Shown: piece by piece, positions 51,134 through 60,166 of the stretch
Layout: the number at the start of each line of letters is the position of its first letter
Numbering within the stretch: the stretch's first letter is position 1
Assembly: GCA_013138735.1 (NCBI GenBank)
Contig: WTCE01000011.1
Coordinates: forward strand, 1 to 64,000
Origin: Crocinitomix sp.
GTDB taxonomy: Bacteria > Bacteroidota > Bacteroidia > Flavobacteriales_D > Crocinitomicaceae
Length of the DNA stretch: 64,000 nucleotides
Direction: 5' to 3'
Notes under the pieces: model-generated
Seen by the model: the letters and a program-made list of their open reading frames with translations, nothing else
Database searches by the model: none
What the model was told of the DNA's origin: nothing
Made by a program: the position numbers and the translations under genes

Positions 51134-51628
51134 TTAATCTTCTGTTATCTCAATCCGCATGCCTACATCAATAACCTCTGCCAAATCCTTTTCGCGCATG
51201 GCGTGTTGAATTTGAAACTGGTATTGACCAGCAGTAGAAAAACGTCCACCGCTTGCAATAAGGCCTTTAAATTCAACCACTGTACCAGAATTATCACCAT
51301 ACCATTCTCCATCAGACTTGGCTAATAAAAACTCTAAGGTGTCTTTATTTGTAGTTCCGTTTGGATATTCACTATATAGAAAAACGTAGATATTGCTGTA
51401 TTGATAATCTATCGTTGTCCGCAAATTCACAAAAATATTTACGGGCGACATGGTGTCTGTTACATCAAATTCGAACGTTTTAATATCATCACTGTTCCAA
51501 ATATTATCGGTTACAGCCAAATTCTCTTCATAAATCATGTTGCTATCGCATGAAGCAAAGCTTAGCGATATTGCCAAAAGTATGAATGCGCCAAAGTTGC
51601 GCGTGCTATTAAGCGTCTTTCTTTTCAT
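51134..51628 (-). CDS. gldH: Gliding motility lipoprotein GldH
   Basis: 165 residues from ATG 51628 (MKRKTLNSTRNFGAFILLA, lipobox ISLSFASC). The upstream in-frame start at 51712 lies deep inside ricT and is rejected. Core motifs NIWNSDDIKTFEFDVTDTMS, NIFVNLRTTIDYQYSNIYVF and EWYGDNSGTVVEFKGL match GldH. GldH is needed for gliding in Flavobacterium. Its start overlaps the end of ricT by 20 bases. Confidence 0.85.
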   Translation of the reverse strand: MKRKTLNSTRNFGAFILLAISLSFASCDSNMIYEENLAVTDNIWNSDDIKTFEFDVTDTMSPVNIFVNLRTTIDYQYSNIYVFLYSEYPNGTTNKDTLEFLLAKSDGEWYGDNSGTVVEFKGLIASGGRFSTAGQYQFQIQHAMREKDLAEVIDVGMRIEITED

Positions 51629-53108
51629 TATTCTCTCCACCTGTTTTGGTGCTGTTCGGACCTTTTTTATTTCTGCTTTTATTACGGTTATTCGCTGGTT
51701 TTTTAGTTTCACCAGTTTCAGAACGCGGGTTCTTATTTTCGTTACCCGTTTTTTCTCCTTGCGGATTCGGTTTTTTCCGATTTGGATTGTTATTAGGGCG
51801 TTTTTTCTTTTGCGGATTAGGCTTATTCGGACTGCTATTGCCCTCCGTTTTTACTTGGTTGGGGTTTACCTTCTTTTTCTGATTAGGATTTGGCTTGCGT
51901 TTTTGCGGATTTGGCTTATTTCCTTGTGCATTAGGCTTGTTACTGTTTTGCGTTTGTTGCCCGCCTCCACTTGGTTTTTTCTTCTTCTTTTTCTTTTTTC
52001 CGCGTTTGAAAACATGCTCAAAACGATTCAAATCATCTTGACCAACCACATCTGTATAATCCGGAACTTCTACTTCAACCTCAATCATGAAGTCTTTCAA
52101 ATCAGCAGGAGTCTCACCCGCCTTGTTGAGCTTAATAATTTCGTGAACCCGATCAGGAGTTAATGGAATAAATCCACCAGCGCCAGGATTCTTTTTATCC
52201 TCTTGGATATACCACATTTGCTCTTTGAACACATCTGTTTTAACGTGAAAAGCAACGCCTTTTTCCGTTTTTAAACGCACATCTGAGCGTGGAAATTTCT
52301 TTAATGCTTCCAAATAAGCATCTAATTCAAAATTCAAACAGCACTTTAATTTTCCACATTGACCCGCCAATTTTTGCGGATTTAATGAAAGCTGCTGATA
52401 CCTTGCAGATGCGGTCGAAACAGATCTAAAATCCGTCAACCAAGTTGAACAACATAATTCACGCCCACAAGAACCAATTCCGCCCAAACGAGCAGCTTCT
52501 TGCCGAACACCAATCTGTTTCATTTCAATTTTGACCTTAAACTCATCCGCCAAACTGCGAATCAACATTCTAAAGTCCACTCTTTCTTCTGCGGTATAAT
52601 AAAACGTTGCTTTACTTCCGTCTCCTTGATACTCGACATCAGAAATTTTCATTTGTAAGCCCAATTCTGAGGCTAACCTTCTTGAAGCAAACATAGTTTC
52701 AGACTCTCTATCGCGGAATTTAATCCACTTATCAACGTCTTCTTTTGTTGCTTTTCTTATAATCGATCGCGCTTCATGCGCTTTAAAATTCTGTGTTTTT
52801 TTCCTTACTTGAATTCTGGCTAATTCTCCTACAATTGATACCACGCCAATGTCATATCCCGGAGCTGTGTCTACTGCAACAACATCTCCAACTTGTAAGT
52901 TTATTCCTTTTATATTTCTGTAAAAACCTTTACGGCTACTCTTAAAACGAAGCTCAACAACGTCATAAGTGCTTTGGCCATTTGGTAATTCAACGTCTGC
53001 CAACCAATCAAATACGGATAATTTACCACAACTGCCTGTCGCACACGAACCATTGCTTTTGCAACCATTAGGCACGCCTCCTCCATTTGAACAATTACTG
53101 CATCCCAT
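51609..53108 (-). CDS. ricT: RicT/PSP1 family protein with Asn/Lys/Pro-rich tail
   Basis: 499 residues. N-terminal Cys-rich start (MGCSNCSNGGGVPNGC). PSP1 core (residues 35-280): VELRFKSSRKGFYRNIKGIN, GDVVAVDTAPGYDIGVVSI, and the Cys motif GSCGRELCCSTWLTDFRSVS followed by CGKLKCCL. The last 120 residues are low complexity (KPNPQKRKPNPNQKKK and similar). Firmicutes RicT is part of an Fe-S complex in RNA processing; the role here is unknown. It is adjacent to gldH. Confidence 0.85.
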   Translation of the reverse strand: MGCSNCSNGGGVPNGCKSNGSCATGSCGKLSVFDWLADVELPNGQSTYDVVELRFKSSRKGFYRNIKGINLQVGDVVAVDTAPGYDIGVVSIVGELARIQVRKKTQNFKAHEARSIIRKATKEDVDKWIKFRDRESETMFASRRLASELGLQMKISDVEYQGDGSKATFYYTAEERVDFRMLIRSLADEFKVKIEMKQIGVRQEAARLGGIGSCGRELCCSTWLTDFRSVSTASARYQQLSLNPQKLAGQCGKLKCCLNFELDAYLEALKKFPRSDVRLKTEKGVAFHVKTDVFKEQMWYIQEDKKNPGAGGFIPLTPDRVHEIIKLNKAGETPADLKDFMIEVEVEVPDYTDVVGQDDLNRFEHVFKRGKKKKKKKKPSGGGQQTQNSNKPNAQGNKPNPQKRKPNPNQKKKVNPNQVKTEGNSSPNKPNPQKKKRPNNNPNRKKPNPQGEKTGNENKNPRSETGETKKPANNRNKSRNKKGPNSTKTGGENNEKKDA

Positions 53109-53206
53109 TTTCCGTAGTATTTAGTGTCTAGTCGCAAATAAATATTTACGAGCCACCACTAGTTAATTTATGAACTTGTAAAGATAGGTGTTTACTTTTA
53201 AACGAT

Positions 53207-54055
53207 TCAGAAATCGACCCGCTCAATTTTAACAGTTCCGTCTTGAAAAATTTGCCCGTAGATTAAATTATCCTCAACAGCCCCGCCCATGCCGCTTCCA
53301 TAGAAATGATAATTTTCATAATGATCTTCATAATAACCGGGTAAGCCTAAATAACAACCCATATCACCAGCGAAAAAGAAAACCTCTTGCTCCAAATCCT
53401 CAAAATATGGAAAAGCGTCTTGCCAAAAATCGTTCTCACCATCTAATAAAGCAAAAGAATTGGGCCGCAATGAATCTAACTCAAAATGTGCTGGAGGATT
53501 TTTCTCCCACCACAATTGATGCGTAAATACAAAAATTTGATCAAAACCAGCAGCATTCGCCAAAGTGGTATCAATAAAATTGGCTTGAACAGAATCAACT
53601 GTCCAACCAGGATGTGACGTATTTAAGAGTAAAAACAAATTATTGGCGCGTTCCAAAGCCATGTATTTTACGGGTTGGATATGTTGATCCATATACGGAC
53701 TAATGTCATGATTTCCCGGCGCAATATTCCATTCAGTAATATCCAAACTATCTAATTCATGTCTTACCGTTTCCCAATTCTCTTCGGTTGGATGCGCGAC
53801 AACATCTCCCATTAATACCAATTGATCTAAAGGTCGAACAGCAATTAAACTATCGAGTTTATTTAATAAAGGCGGATAAACGGATGAAGTATAAGTGTCA
53901 GGATTTCCGTAAGCATGACCAGCTGCTACGAACGTGTAAACAGGTTGTTCTACAATTATGATTTCGTCATCAGGTATTGGATCGCCAGTGCAACTGGAAA
54001 GCAAACTAAGAAAGCCAGTAAATAATAATAAGACGCTTAAAATATTTTTCATCAC
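53207..54055 (-). CDS. Calcineurin-like phosphoesterase lipoprotein
   Basis: 282 residues. Lipobox in the signal peptide (FTGFLSLLSSC). Motifs: VLMGDVVAHPTE, IAPGNHDISPYMD, FVFTHQLWWEKNPP and VFFFAGDMGC. The usual GHxH is replaced by AGDMG, so one metal ligand may be missing. It overlaps the end of holB by 4 bases. Substrate unknown; it sits in the periplasm or at the outer membrane. Confidence 0.75.
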   Translation of the reverse strand: MMKNILSVLLLFTGFLSLLSSCTGDPIPDDEIIIVEQPVYTFVAAGHAYGNPDTYTSSVYPPLLNKLDSLIAVRPLDQLVLMGDVVAHPTEENWETVRHELDSLDITEWNIAPGNHDISPYMDQHIQPVKYMALERANNLFLLLNTSHPGWTVDSVQANFIDTTLANAAGFDQIFVFTHQLWWEKNPPAHFELDSLRPNSFALLDGENDFWQDAFPYFEDLEQEVFFFAGDMGCYLGLPGYYEDHYENYHFYGSGMGGAVEDNLIYGQIFQDGTVKIERVDF

Positions 54056-55182
54056 ACCCCTTTTTTTATCAGTTTTGTCAACTTAATCATCAAATCTGCA
54101 AAAAGAATTTTAGCATTGGCATTTCTTTCTAAATGGTAATGCGCTTCGTTAAATTCAGTTATTAGCTCTGAAATGTTGTGATTATTGATAAAGCGGGCAA
54201 ATTTGTTCAAGAAATCGCGCTCCTCAGCTCTTAAATTGCCTAATTCACCTTTCATATAATTAAGGATGATACTTTCTCTAAAAATATGCAGACCATATTT
54301 CACAAAATTCTTTTGGCTTTCCTTATCAAGCGCTGCGGCCTCATCACTCACATTCATGAGTTCAATTGGATTAGCCGTATAAGCAGCTCGCATCACTTTT
54401 ACAAAAAGATCAAAAAATAAATGCTGCGACTTGGCGCCTTGCAAAATTTCAATCGCCTCAGCCAAATTTCCTTGGCTTAGTCCAGCCGCTGCTCCTGCCG
54501 CGTCGGATTCAACCTTGTATGTTTTCGTTAAATAATCTTGAACATCATCAGTTGATAAACTTGGAATGCGAATTAATTGCGTTCGCGACATAATTGTCGG
54601 CAAAATATATTCGGCATTGTCGCTCACTAGAAAAAACAAAGTACTTTCTGGCGGCTCTTCCAGCAATTTCAGCAATTTATTGGCCGATTGTGCATTCATT
54701 TTTTCTGGCAGCCAAATGATCATAATTTTAAACTTACCGCTGTATGACTTTAGCGCTAAGCGTTTCATTATTTGGCGGCTTTCCTCCACTCCAATGGCCG
54801 CATTTTTTCCCATTTCATCCAGGGACTGTTGCCATTGTTTCAGGTTGAAATATTTTTGCTTTAACACAAACTCATTCCACTCTTTCAGCCGATCTTTAGA
54901 AGAGCCAACTTTATTGGTTTTATTGGCAACTACAGGAAAAACAAAATGCAAATCTGGGTGCGTAAGGCTACTTGCTTTTAAACAATTAGGACATTGACCA
55001 CAAGAATCGGTTTTAGTGGGTTGATCGCACAAGAGATATTGCGCAAAAGCAATTGCCAAAGGCAACTTCCCGGAACCTTCTGGCCCTAAAAGCATTTGCG
55101 CATGGCTTACTCTACCTGCTTTCACCTCATGAATGAGGGCTTTTTTTATATCGCTATTTCCTACAACGTCCTTAAACTGCAT
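54052..55182 (-). CDS. holB: DNA polymerase III delta-prime subunit
   Basis: 376 residues. Walker A-like HAQMLLGPEGSGKLPLAIAF, zinc finger Cys at CDQPTKTDSCGQCPNCLK, SRQIMKRLALKSYSGKFKIM, and the sensor part NKLLKLLEEPPESTLFFLVS with SRTQLIRIP. This matches DnaX-like delta-prime of the clamp loader. Overlaps the phosphoesterase gene by 4 bases. Confidence 0.9.
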   Translation of the reverse strand: MQFKDVVGNSDIKKALIHEVKAGRVSHAQMLLGPEGSGKLPLAIAFAQYLLCDQPTKTDSCGQCPNCLKASSLTHPDLHFVFPVVANKTNKVGSSKDRLKEWNEFVLKQKYFNLKQWQQSLDEMGKNAAIGVEESRQIMKRLALKSYSGKFKIMIIWLPEKMNAQSANKLLKLLEEPPESTLFFLVSDNAEYILPTIMSRTQLIRIPSLSTDDVQDYLTKTYKVESDAAGAAAGLSQGNLAEAIEILQGAKSQHLFFDLFVKVMRAAYTANPIELMNVSDEAAALDKESQKNFVKYGLHIFRESIILNYMKGELGNLRAEERDFLNKFARFINNHNISELITEFNEAHYHLERNANAKILFADLMIKLTKLIKKGV

Positions 55183-55309
55183 TTCGTCGTAAAAATAGTC
55201 ATTTTCACAGGATGGGTCATGTCTGTACGGTTACAAATGCTTATTTTTAGTAAAACTTTGAAAAAGGATGAATTAATCTCCCGAACGACCAAAAATTAAA
55301 ACGAATAAC

Positions 55310-55963
55310 ATGAAAAAGATAATTACACTATTAGTTGCACTAATGACTTTCGGTGCATTTGCGCAAGTTTCAGTAGACCAAAAAAAGGTAAATGTTGATG
55401 GAACAAAAGACGGGTTCTACGTCTCAATTCCTTATGGCACAGCCAAACAAATTGAAAAAGAATTAAAAGACGAGTTAAAGGGTTGGAAAGGAAAATATAA
55501 AAACGGAGCTACTATTTTTGTGGACGATTGCAAATTAAAAGAAATGGGCAAAAACACATTTGATGTGTATGCAAAAATTGAAGAGAATCCAGAAGGTGGC
55601 GCTTATGTGTCGGTTGCAATTGATTTAGGCGGTGTCTTTTTAAGTTCAGCTGGTGATGGCGCTAAAGCCAAATTCATTGAAGTTCGTTTACAGAAATTTG
55701 GTGTGAATGCAGCTAAAAGTGTAGTAGGTGAAGAAGTAAAGGCAGAAGAAAAAATACTAAAAGAGCGTCAAAAGGAGTTAGAGGATTTGGAAAAAGAAGA
55801 GGAAAAAATGGAAAAGGCGATTGAAGACTACAAAAAGAAAATCGAAGAAACAGAAAAATCAATAGAAGAAGGAAAGAAAAGCCAAGAAGCTAAAAAAGGA
55901 GAAATTACCGAACAAGAGGAGAAGGTAAAAACTGTTATTAAGAAAAAAGAGGCTGTTAAATAA
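55310..55963 (+). CDS. Secreted protein with C-terminal coiled coil
   Basis: 217 residues. Signal peptide MKKIITLLVALMTFGAFAQ. Residues 20-140 are a small domain (VSIPYGTAKQIEKELKDELK, NGATIFVDDCKLKEMGKNTF). Residues 143-217 are Glu/Lys-rich and coiled-coil (KEEEKMEKAIEDYKKKIEET). Unknown function. It ends before a terminator. Confidence 0.65.
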   Translation: MKKIITLLVALMTFGAFAQVSVDQKKVNVDGTKDGFYVSIPYGTAKQIEKELKDELKGWKGKYKNGATIFVDDCKLKEMGKNTFDVYAKIEENPEGGAYVSVAIDLGGVFLSSAGDGAKAKFIEVRLQKFGVNAAKSVVGEEVKAEEKILKERQKELEDLEKEEEKMEKAIEDYKKKIEETEKSIEEGKKSQEAKKGEITEQEEKVKTVIKKKEAVK

Positions 55964-55990
55964 TAGGCTCAATAAAACTAAGTAATTTTG

Positions 55991-56034
55991 ATCACGACAA
56001 ACTGCAATTTATGCAGTTACGTCGTGATTTTTTT
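55991..56034 (+). terminator. Terminator between coiled-coil gene and EamA gene
   Basis: ATCACGAC (55991-55998) pairs with GTCGTGAT (56021-56028), and inner ACTGCA (56001-56006) with TGCAGT (56012-56017). Seven T residues end at 56034. It directly precedes the ATG at 56035 and rejects the frame's earlier ATG at 56011 as a start. Confidence 0.8.
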
Positions 56035-56925
56035 ATGGGCGGAACTCTTAAGCATTATTTAATCCTTAACCTCACCGTTTTTGTGTGGGGGTTTACTGGC
56101 GTATTGGGCAAAGAAATAGACTTAGCGGCCGATAAAATTGTTTTCTTTAGAATGGGCATTGCTTTTACCTCACTTTTATTGATTGGGGTTTTTCTAAAAA
56201 ACAAACGCAGTATTACTCCGCGACAATTGGCCATATTATTAAGCACAGGAGTTGTGGTAGGTTTGCATTGGTTCGCTTTTTTCGAATCCATTAAGTTAAG
56301 CACAGTATCTATTGGCGTAGTGTGCATGTCTAGCGCAACTTTATTTACTGCAATTTTAGAACCCCTGATATTAAAAAGGCAATGGCTGGTTTCAGAGTTC
56401 GTTTTAAGTTTGGTTATAGTAGGTGGAATTATTCTAATTATTGGATTTGAGCCACAGTATATTTTGGGAATAATAGTGGGGTTGATTTCGGCATTTTTGG
56501 CCGCTTTGTTTGGCGTGTTAAACGGAAAACATATCCGGAGTATGCCCTCTTTTCAAATTACCAAATATGAAATGTTGGGTGGGTTTATAACCATGGCGCT
56601 TATTTTAGCTGGAACAAATGCTTTAGATGATCAATTATTCGTGATCAGCAATAATGATTGGATCTTTTTATTGATACTGGGCCTTGTTTGCACTACGGCC
56701 GCTTTTATGATCAGTGTTTGGCTCATGAAATTTCTTTCTCCTTTTACGGTGAGCATGGGTTTAAACATGGAGCCCATTTATGCTATTTTAATTGCATTAG
56801 TTTTGGATTATTCGAGAGGAGAGCGTACCGAAAACATGTCAGTTGGGTTTTATGTAGGAACTTGCATTATAATTGGATCAATATTTATAAACGCGTATGT
56901 GAAAATGAAAAAATCGCGCGCCTAA
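56035..56925 (+). CDS. EamA/DMT-family transporter
   Basis: 296 residues from ATG 56035; the upstream ATG at 56011 lies inside the terminator stem-loop. Ten helices in two EamA repeats: LTVFVWGFTGVLGKEIDLAA, KLSTVSIGVVCMSSATLFTA and WLMKFLSPFTVSMGLNMEPI, IYAILIALVLDY. Members export amino acids or other small molecules; the substrate is unknown. Confidence 0.85.
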   Translation: MGGTLKHYLILNLTVFVWGFTGVLGKEIDLAADKIVFFRMGIAFTSLLLIGVFLKNKRSITPRQLAILLSTGVVVGLHWFAFFESIKLSTVSIGVVCMSSATLFTAILEPLILKRQWLVSEFVLSLVIVGGIILIIGFEPQYILGIIVGLISAFLAALFGVLNGKHIRSMPSFQITKYEMLGGFITMALILAGTNALDDQLFVISNNDWIFLLILGLVCTTAAFMISVWLMKFLSPFTVSMGLNMEPIYAILIALVLDYSRGERTENMSVGFYVGTCIIIGSIFINAYVKMKKSRA

Positions 56926-57038
56926 TTTTTTACTTATAAACCTTAAAAATTACATTATTTATTACTACTTTGTAGCCCTTAACACCTTAAAAAAGTATAA
57001 ATTTGCATAATTATAAAAGCAGAACAAATCTTTAAACT

Positions 57039-57872
57039 ATGACCAAGAAAAAATTTATTGTGCCATTCGATTTTACCGAAGTTGCGGAGAGTGCTATTGA
57101 GCATGCAATGATTACGGCACAAGTTGTTGGAGCTGATGTTCATCTGCTTCATGTTGTTGCTAAAAAAGAAATGATAAAAGAGGCCAAAGAAAAATTGGTT
57201 TCTGCTGTGGATAAAGCGCAAGGATCTACACAAGCTACAGGCGTTGAAATAATTTCCCACGTTCGCGTTGGAAATATCTTTGACGATATTGCTGAGTTTG
57301 CTTTGGAAATTGGTGCTGAGCTAATTTTTATGGGAACTCACGGTGCACATGGTTGGCAACACATTACAGGCAGTCATGCCTTAAAAGTTGTTACAAATTC
57401 GCCTACGCCATTTGTTATAGTTCAAGAAACGCGTATTAACGCTTCAGGTTATGATGACATCATTGTACCTTTAGATTTACATAAAGAAACTAAGCAAAAG
57501 TTAACTTTAGTTGCCAATATGGCCAAGTACTTTAACTCGCGCGTTCATGTTGTAATTCCGGATGAAACGGATGAATTTTTACAACATACTGTTAAAGCGA
57601 ACATCATATTTGCCAATAAATTTTTTGGTGAACGTAATATAGAAGTTACAACAACATTGGCTTCTGCTAAGGAATTTGATAAAGAGGTTGTAGAGATTGC
57701 CGTTAAGGTAAATGCGGATTTAATTGCAATTATGAACATCCAAAAGAACCAATTATTAGGTGTTTTTGGAGCGTCACATGAGCAGTATATGATCACTAAT
57801 GAGGCGAAAATCCCTGTATTGGTTGTGAATCCAATTAGTGCGACAAATACCTACCAAGCTATTTTTACATAG
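57039..57872 (+). CDS. Universal stress protein, two tandem UspA domains
   Basis: 277 residues. Domain 1: FIVPFDFTEVAESAIEHAMI, ADVHLLHVVAKKEM, LIFMGTHGAHGWQHITGSHA. Domain 2 starts about residue 145: IIVPLDLHKETKQKLTLVAN and ends LLGVFGASHEQYMITNEAKI, PVLVVNPIS. The ATP-binding Gly-x2-Gly-x9-Gly loops are only partly kept. It answers stress in an unknown way. It ends before a terminator. Confidence 0.85.
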   Translation: MTKKKFIVPFDFTEVAESAIEHAMITAQVVGADVHLLHVVAKKEMIKEAKEKLVSAVDKAQGSTQATGVEIISHVRVGNIFDDIAEFALEIGAELIFMGTHGAHGWQHITGSHALKVVTNSPTPFVIVQETRINASGYDDIIVPLDLHKETKQKLTLVANMAKYFNSRVHVVIPDETDEFLQHTVKANIIFANKFFGERNIEVTTTLASAKEFDKEVVEIAVKVNADLIAIMNIQKNQLLGVFGASHEQYMITNEAKIPVLVVNPISATNTYQAIFT

Positions 57873-57897
57873 ACTGGAGCATAATATAAAATTAAGA

Positions 57898-57927
57898 AAG
57901 CGAAGTTCAATGAACTTCGCTTTTTTT
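57898..57927 (+). terminator. Intrinsic terminator after the usp gene
   Basis: AAGCGAAGTTCA (57898-57909) with TGAACTTCGCTT (57911-57922), followed by T residues to 57927. A tight, strong hairpin. Confidence 0.85.
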
Positions 57928-58132
57928 ATGGAAATTCAGGAATAAATCTGAGTTCGACTATATCAAACGCTCACAGTTGATTTCACGATTTTAAACCCGT
58001 TGATCGCCAGTTTTGAAGGCTTTGTCGATTTGAGCTATGAATGTTAGCACTAAATACCTATATTCGTCTAGAAACAGGCTTCTATTGAGTTTTATACTCG
58101 TTTAAATAGTAAGTAATGTTCACATTAATTCC

Positions 58133-58609
58133 ATGATTAAACAAATTTCGACATACGGCGCAGCGCTTTTAACGGCTATGGTAATCGTTAGGGCTGCTAC
58201 AATTGAAGAGCAATCGGATCTCAGTGATCGCTATCAGCGTTCAGCCGATCGAACTTATGTTGAAGATAACTTAGCAATGCGTTATCATACTAATGCAATG
58301 GAAGCAAGTTCTAATGATTTATTGGCTTTTAATGTTAAAACGGCTATTGAAATTCGGGAACGTAAGATATCACCAGTTATTGAGGCAGAAGCTCCAGTCA
58401 ATTTAACAATAGACAATTTTGAAAATAATTCAATAGACGCACTTGCTCTAAATTCTTTTGAATTTGAATTATTAGCTGAAGAAACGGAAATAACTGGTGT
58501 CGAAGATTTATCCTTGGACAGAGAGAGTACTATCAGCAGTGGCTTATCCGTTATCTTTAATCGCGAAAGAATTCACCCTAAGCCGACACAGATAGACCTT
58601 CAGGAATAA
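58133..58609 (+). CDS. Protein of unknown function with N-terminal signal-like helix
   Basis: 158 residues. Short hydrophobic start (YGAALLTAMVIVRAA) that may be a signal peptide. The rest is acidic and low in recognisable motifs (LTIDNFENNSIDALALNSFE). It overlaps the convergent gene by 32 bases at the 3' ends. Family not known. Confidence 0.45.
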   Translation: MIKQISTYGAALLTAMVIVRAATIEEQSDLSDRYQRSADRTYVEDNLAMRYHTNAMEASSNDLLAFNVKTAIEIRERKISPVIEAEAPVNLTIDNFENNSIDALALNSFEFELLAEETEITGVEDLSLDRESTISSGLSVIFNRERIHPKPTQIDLQE

Positions 58610-58820
58610 GATCATAATCCTTTCTAGAAAACGTCAAATACTCCTCAAATCCAGGTTCTAAACGCGCTAATACTTCAACATGATCATTTCCTACTTCAAG
58701 TTCTAAAATGCGATAACGTCCACCATTTGTTATGGCTCCGCGTTTGTACATTTTTTGAATATCTAAATTATTTCTGTTTTTTGAGAGTTCAGAAATCTCT
58801 ATCTCCTTCCATGTATACAT
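58578..58820 (-). CDS. Small protein of unknown function
   Basis: 80 residues: MYTWKEIEISELSKNRNNLD, then a strand-rich part (GGRYRILELEVGNDHVEVLA). It looks like a small beta domain. It overlaps the plus-strand gene at the 3' ends by 32 bases; the overlap is possible but reduces certainty. Not recognised. Confidence 0.5.
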   Translation of the reverse strand: MYTWKEIEISELSKNRNNLDIQKMYKRGAITNGGRYRILELEVGNDHVEVLARLEPGFEEYLTFSRKDYDLIPEGLSVSA

Positions 58821-58992
58821 TTCGTGGTTATTGTTTGGGTTAAACTAAAATTATTTAGGGGCGATTCAGTACTTATAAGTATATCTAACTAAGTGATGAT
58901 TAAATTACGCGTTTTCAAAAATAAACGCAAGTTTTGATGCAAAATAATTTCACTCGTACAATATAAACTAGGACTTGTGACCATAGAATTAA

Positions 58993-59000
58993 TATATTTG
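58993..59000 (+). promoter_or_regulatory. Candidate -7 element TATATTTG
   Basis: Exact match to TAnnTTTG, 36 bases before the ATG of the 103-aa gene that opens the GTPase/kinase cluster. No well-spaced TTG was seen, so the -33 part is unclear. Confidence 0.45.
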
Positions 59001-59036
59001 TTAAATTAACTTATAACATTAAATTTACGTAAGGCT

Positions 59037-59348
59037 ATGGCTAGCGATTCAGAATTATCAAAATTACAGGCAGTAAAAGAACTTATCTTTGGACAAGAAA
59101 TTATAAATTATGATGCCGAATTCAAAGAAATTCACAAAGAAATTGGTGAAAACAAAGCCCAAAACATTGAGGACACCTTAAATCAGCAAAAAGCACTCAG
59201 CCAATTAGAAAAGGCAATTACTGCTCGCATTGATCGTTTAGAGGCTGATTTAATGAAGAAGCTTGCGGTATTAGACAATAAAAAGGCCGACCGTGCTAAA
59301 TTGGGCAAAATGCTTATTCAAATCGGCGAAAAATTGCAAGATAATTAA
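59037..59348 (+). CDS. Coiled-coil protein of the GTPase cluster
   Basis: 103 residues, almost wholly helical: SELSKLQAVKELIFGQEIIN, then KALSQLEKAITARIDRLEAD and LDNKKADRAKLGKMLIQIGE. There is no signal peptide. Its N-terminal KLQAVKELIFGQEI resembles the start of the next gene (FEELRNLILESDRENYAHQN), so the two share a common opening motif. It may be a scaffold or a regulator of the GTPase. Opens the operon. Confidence 0.65.
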   Translation: MASDSELSKLQAVKELIFGQEIINYDAEFKEIHKEIGENKAQNIEDTLNQQKALSQLEKAITARIDRLEADLMKKLAVLDNKKADRAKLGKMLIQIGEKLQDN

Positions 59349-59365
59349 TCCAGTATCATACGAAA

Positions 59366-60166
59366 ATGCCTGCTGAAAAGGATCATTTCGAGGAATTGCG
59401 GAACTTAATTTTAGAGAGTGACAGGGAGAATTATGCGCATCAAAATGAGCAAATACTGGACAAATTAGACGAACTTGAAAAAGAACTAAATGACCCCGAA
59501 AAATTTGCTGCTGTAATTCAACAATCAAAAGCAGAAATTATAGATGTACTTGGCCCAGTTATGGGTAAGATGATCAAAAAATTTATTTCCAGCGAAATGA
59601 GTCGCTTAAAACAGAGCATTGAAAATAAAAGTAAAGCTCTTTTTTCATTTAAATTTTTTAAACAACGCCTCAAAAACAAAATGGCAGGTGTTTCTAAGGG
59701 AGATGCTGCGATAAATGAAGCCGTTGATAGTTCACTGCTGCAAATATTTGTAATTGAACAAGAAACGGGCTTACTCATTGGGGAATACTCTCATATAAAT
59801 GTTTTAGAGCCAGACATGGTCGCGGGAATGTTATCCGCTATTAAATCTTTTGTTGAAAGTGCCTTTGGGGAGGAAAATTCTGAATTGGAAAGTTTAGAAT
59901 ATAGTAGTTATAAAATTTTATTGTATAACTTTAATCGATTCTACTTTGCCTGTGTCATGGAAGGTTACGTAGATGCCGAAACCCGTGCGAATCTACAGGA
60001 TGATTTTTTAGATTTAACGGATAAAACATTGGGTTCAATTCCATTAAAGGATATTGACGATAAGCTTAAAAAAACGGTTGAAGAAGCCTTGATTGCAACT
60101 TTTTCGGACAAATATTTAGGTAACCCAGAATTAAATATAGGAGAGTTGGATGAAAACGGTAAGTAA
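59366..60166 (+). CDS. Coiled-coil plus longin/roadblock-like domain protein
   Basis: 266 residues. N-terminal coiled coil (EQILDKLDELEKELNDPEKF) and helix, middle linker, then a C-terminal domain (about 125-235) with the layout of a longin/roadblock fold: LLQIFVIEQETGLLIGEYSH, EPDMVAGMLSAIKSFVESAF and LLYNFNRFYFACVMEGYVDA. Roadblock (MglB-like) proteins act as GTPase-activating partners of MglA-type GTPases. The gene overlaps the GTPase gene by 17 bases, which supports this pairing. Confidence 0.65.
   Translation: MPAEKDHFEELRNLILESDRENYAHQNEQILDKLDELEKELNDPEKFAAVIQQSKAEIIDVLGPVMGKMIKKFISSEMSRLKQSIENKSKALFSFKFFKQRLKNKMAGVSKGDAAINEAVDSSLLQIFVIEQETGLLIGEYSHINVLEPDMVAGMLSAIKSFVESAFGEENSELESLEYSSYKILLYNFNRFYFACVMEGYVDAETRANLQDDFLDLTDKTLGSIPLKDIDDKLKKTVEEALIATFSDKYLGNPELNIGELDENGK

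Noticed and set aside
51537-52163. 208-codon plus-strand frame with Phe/Leu/Arg runs
   Set aside because: Reverse complement of the Asn/Lys/Pro-rich tail of ricT; composition follows from that strand.
54566-54997. 143-codon frame opposite holB
   Set aside because: Antisense to a clear holB gene; no recognisable motif.
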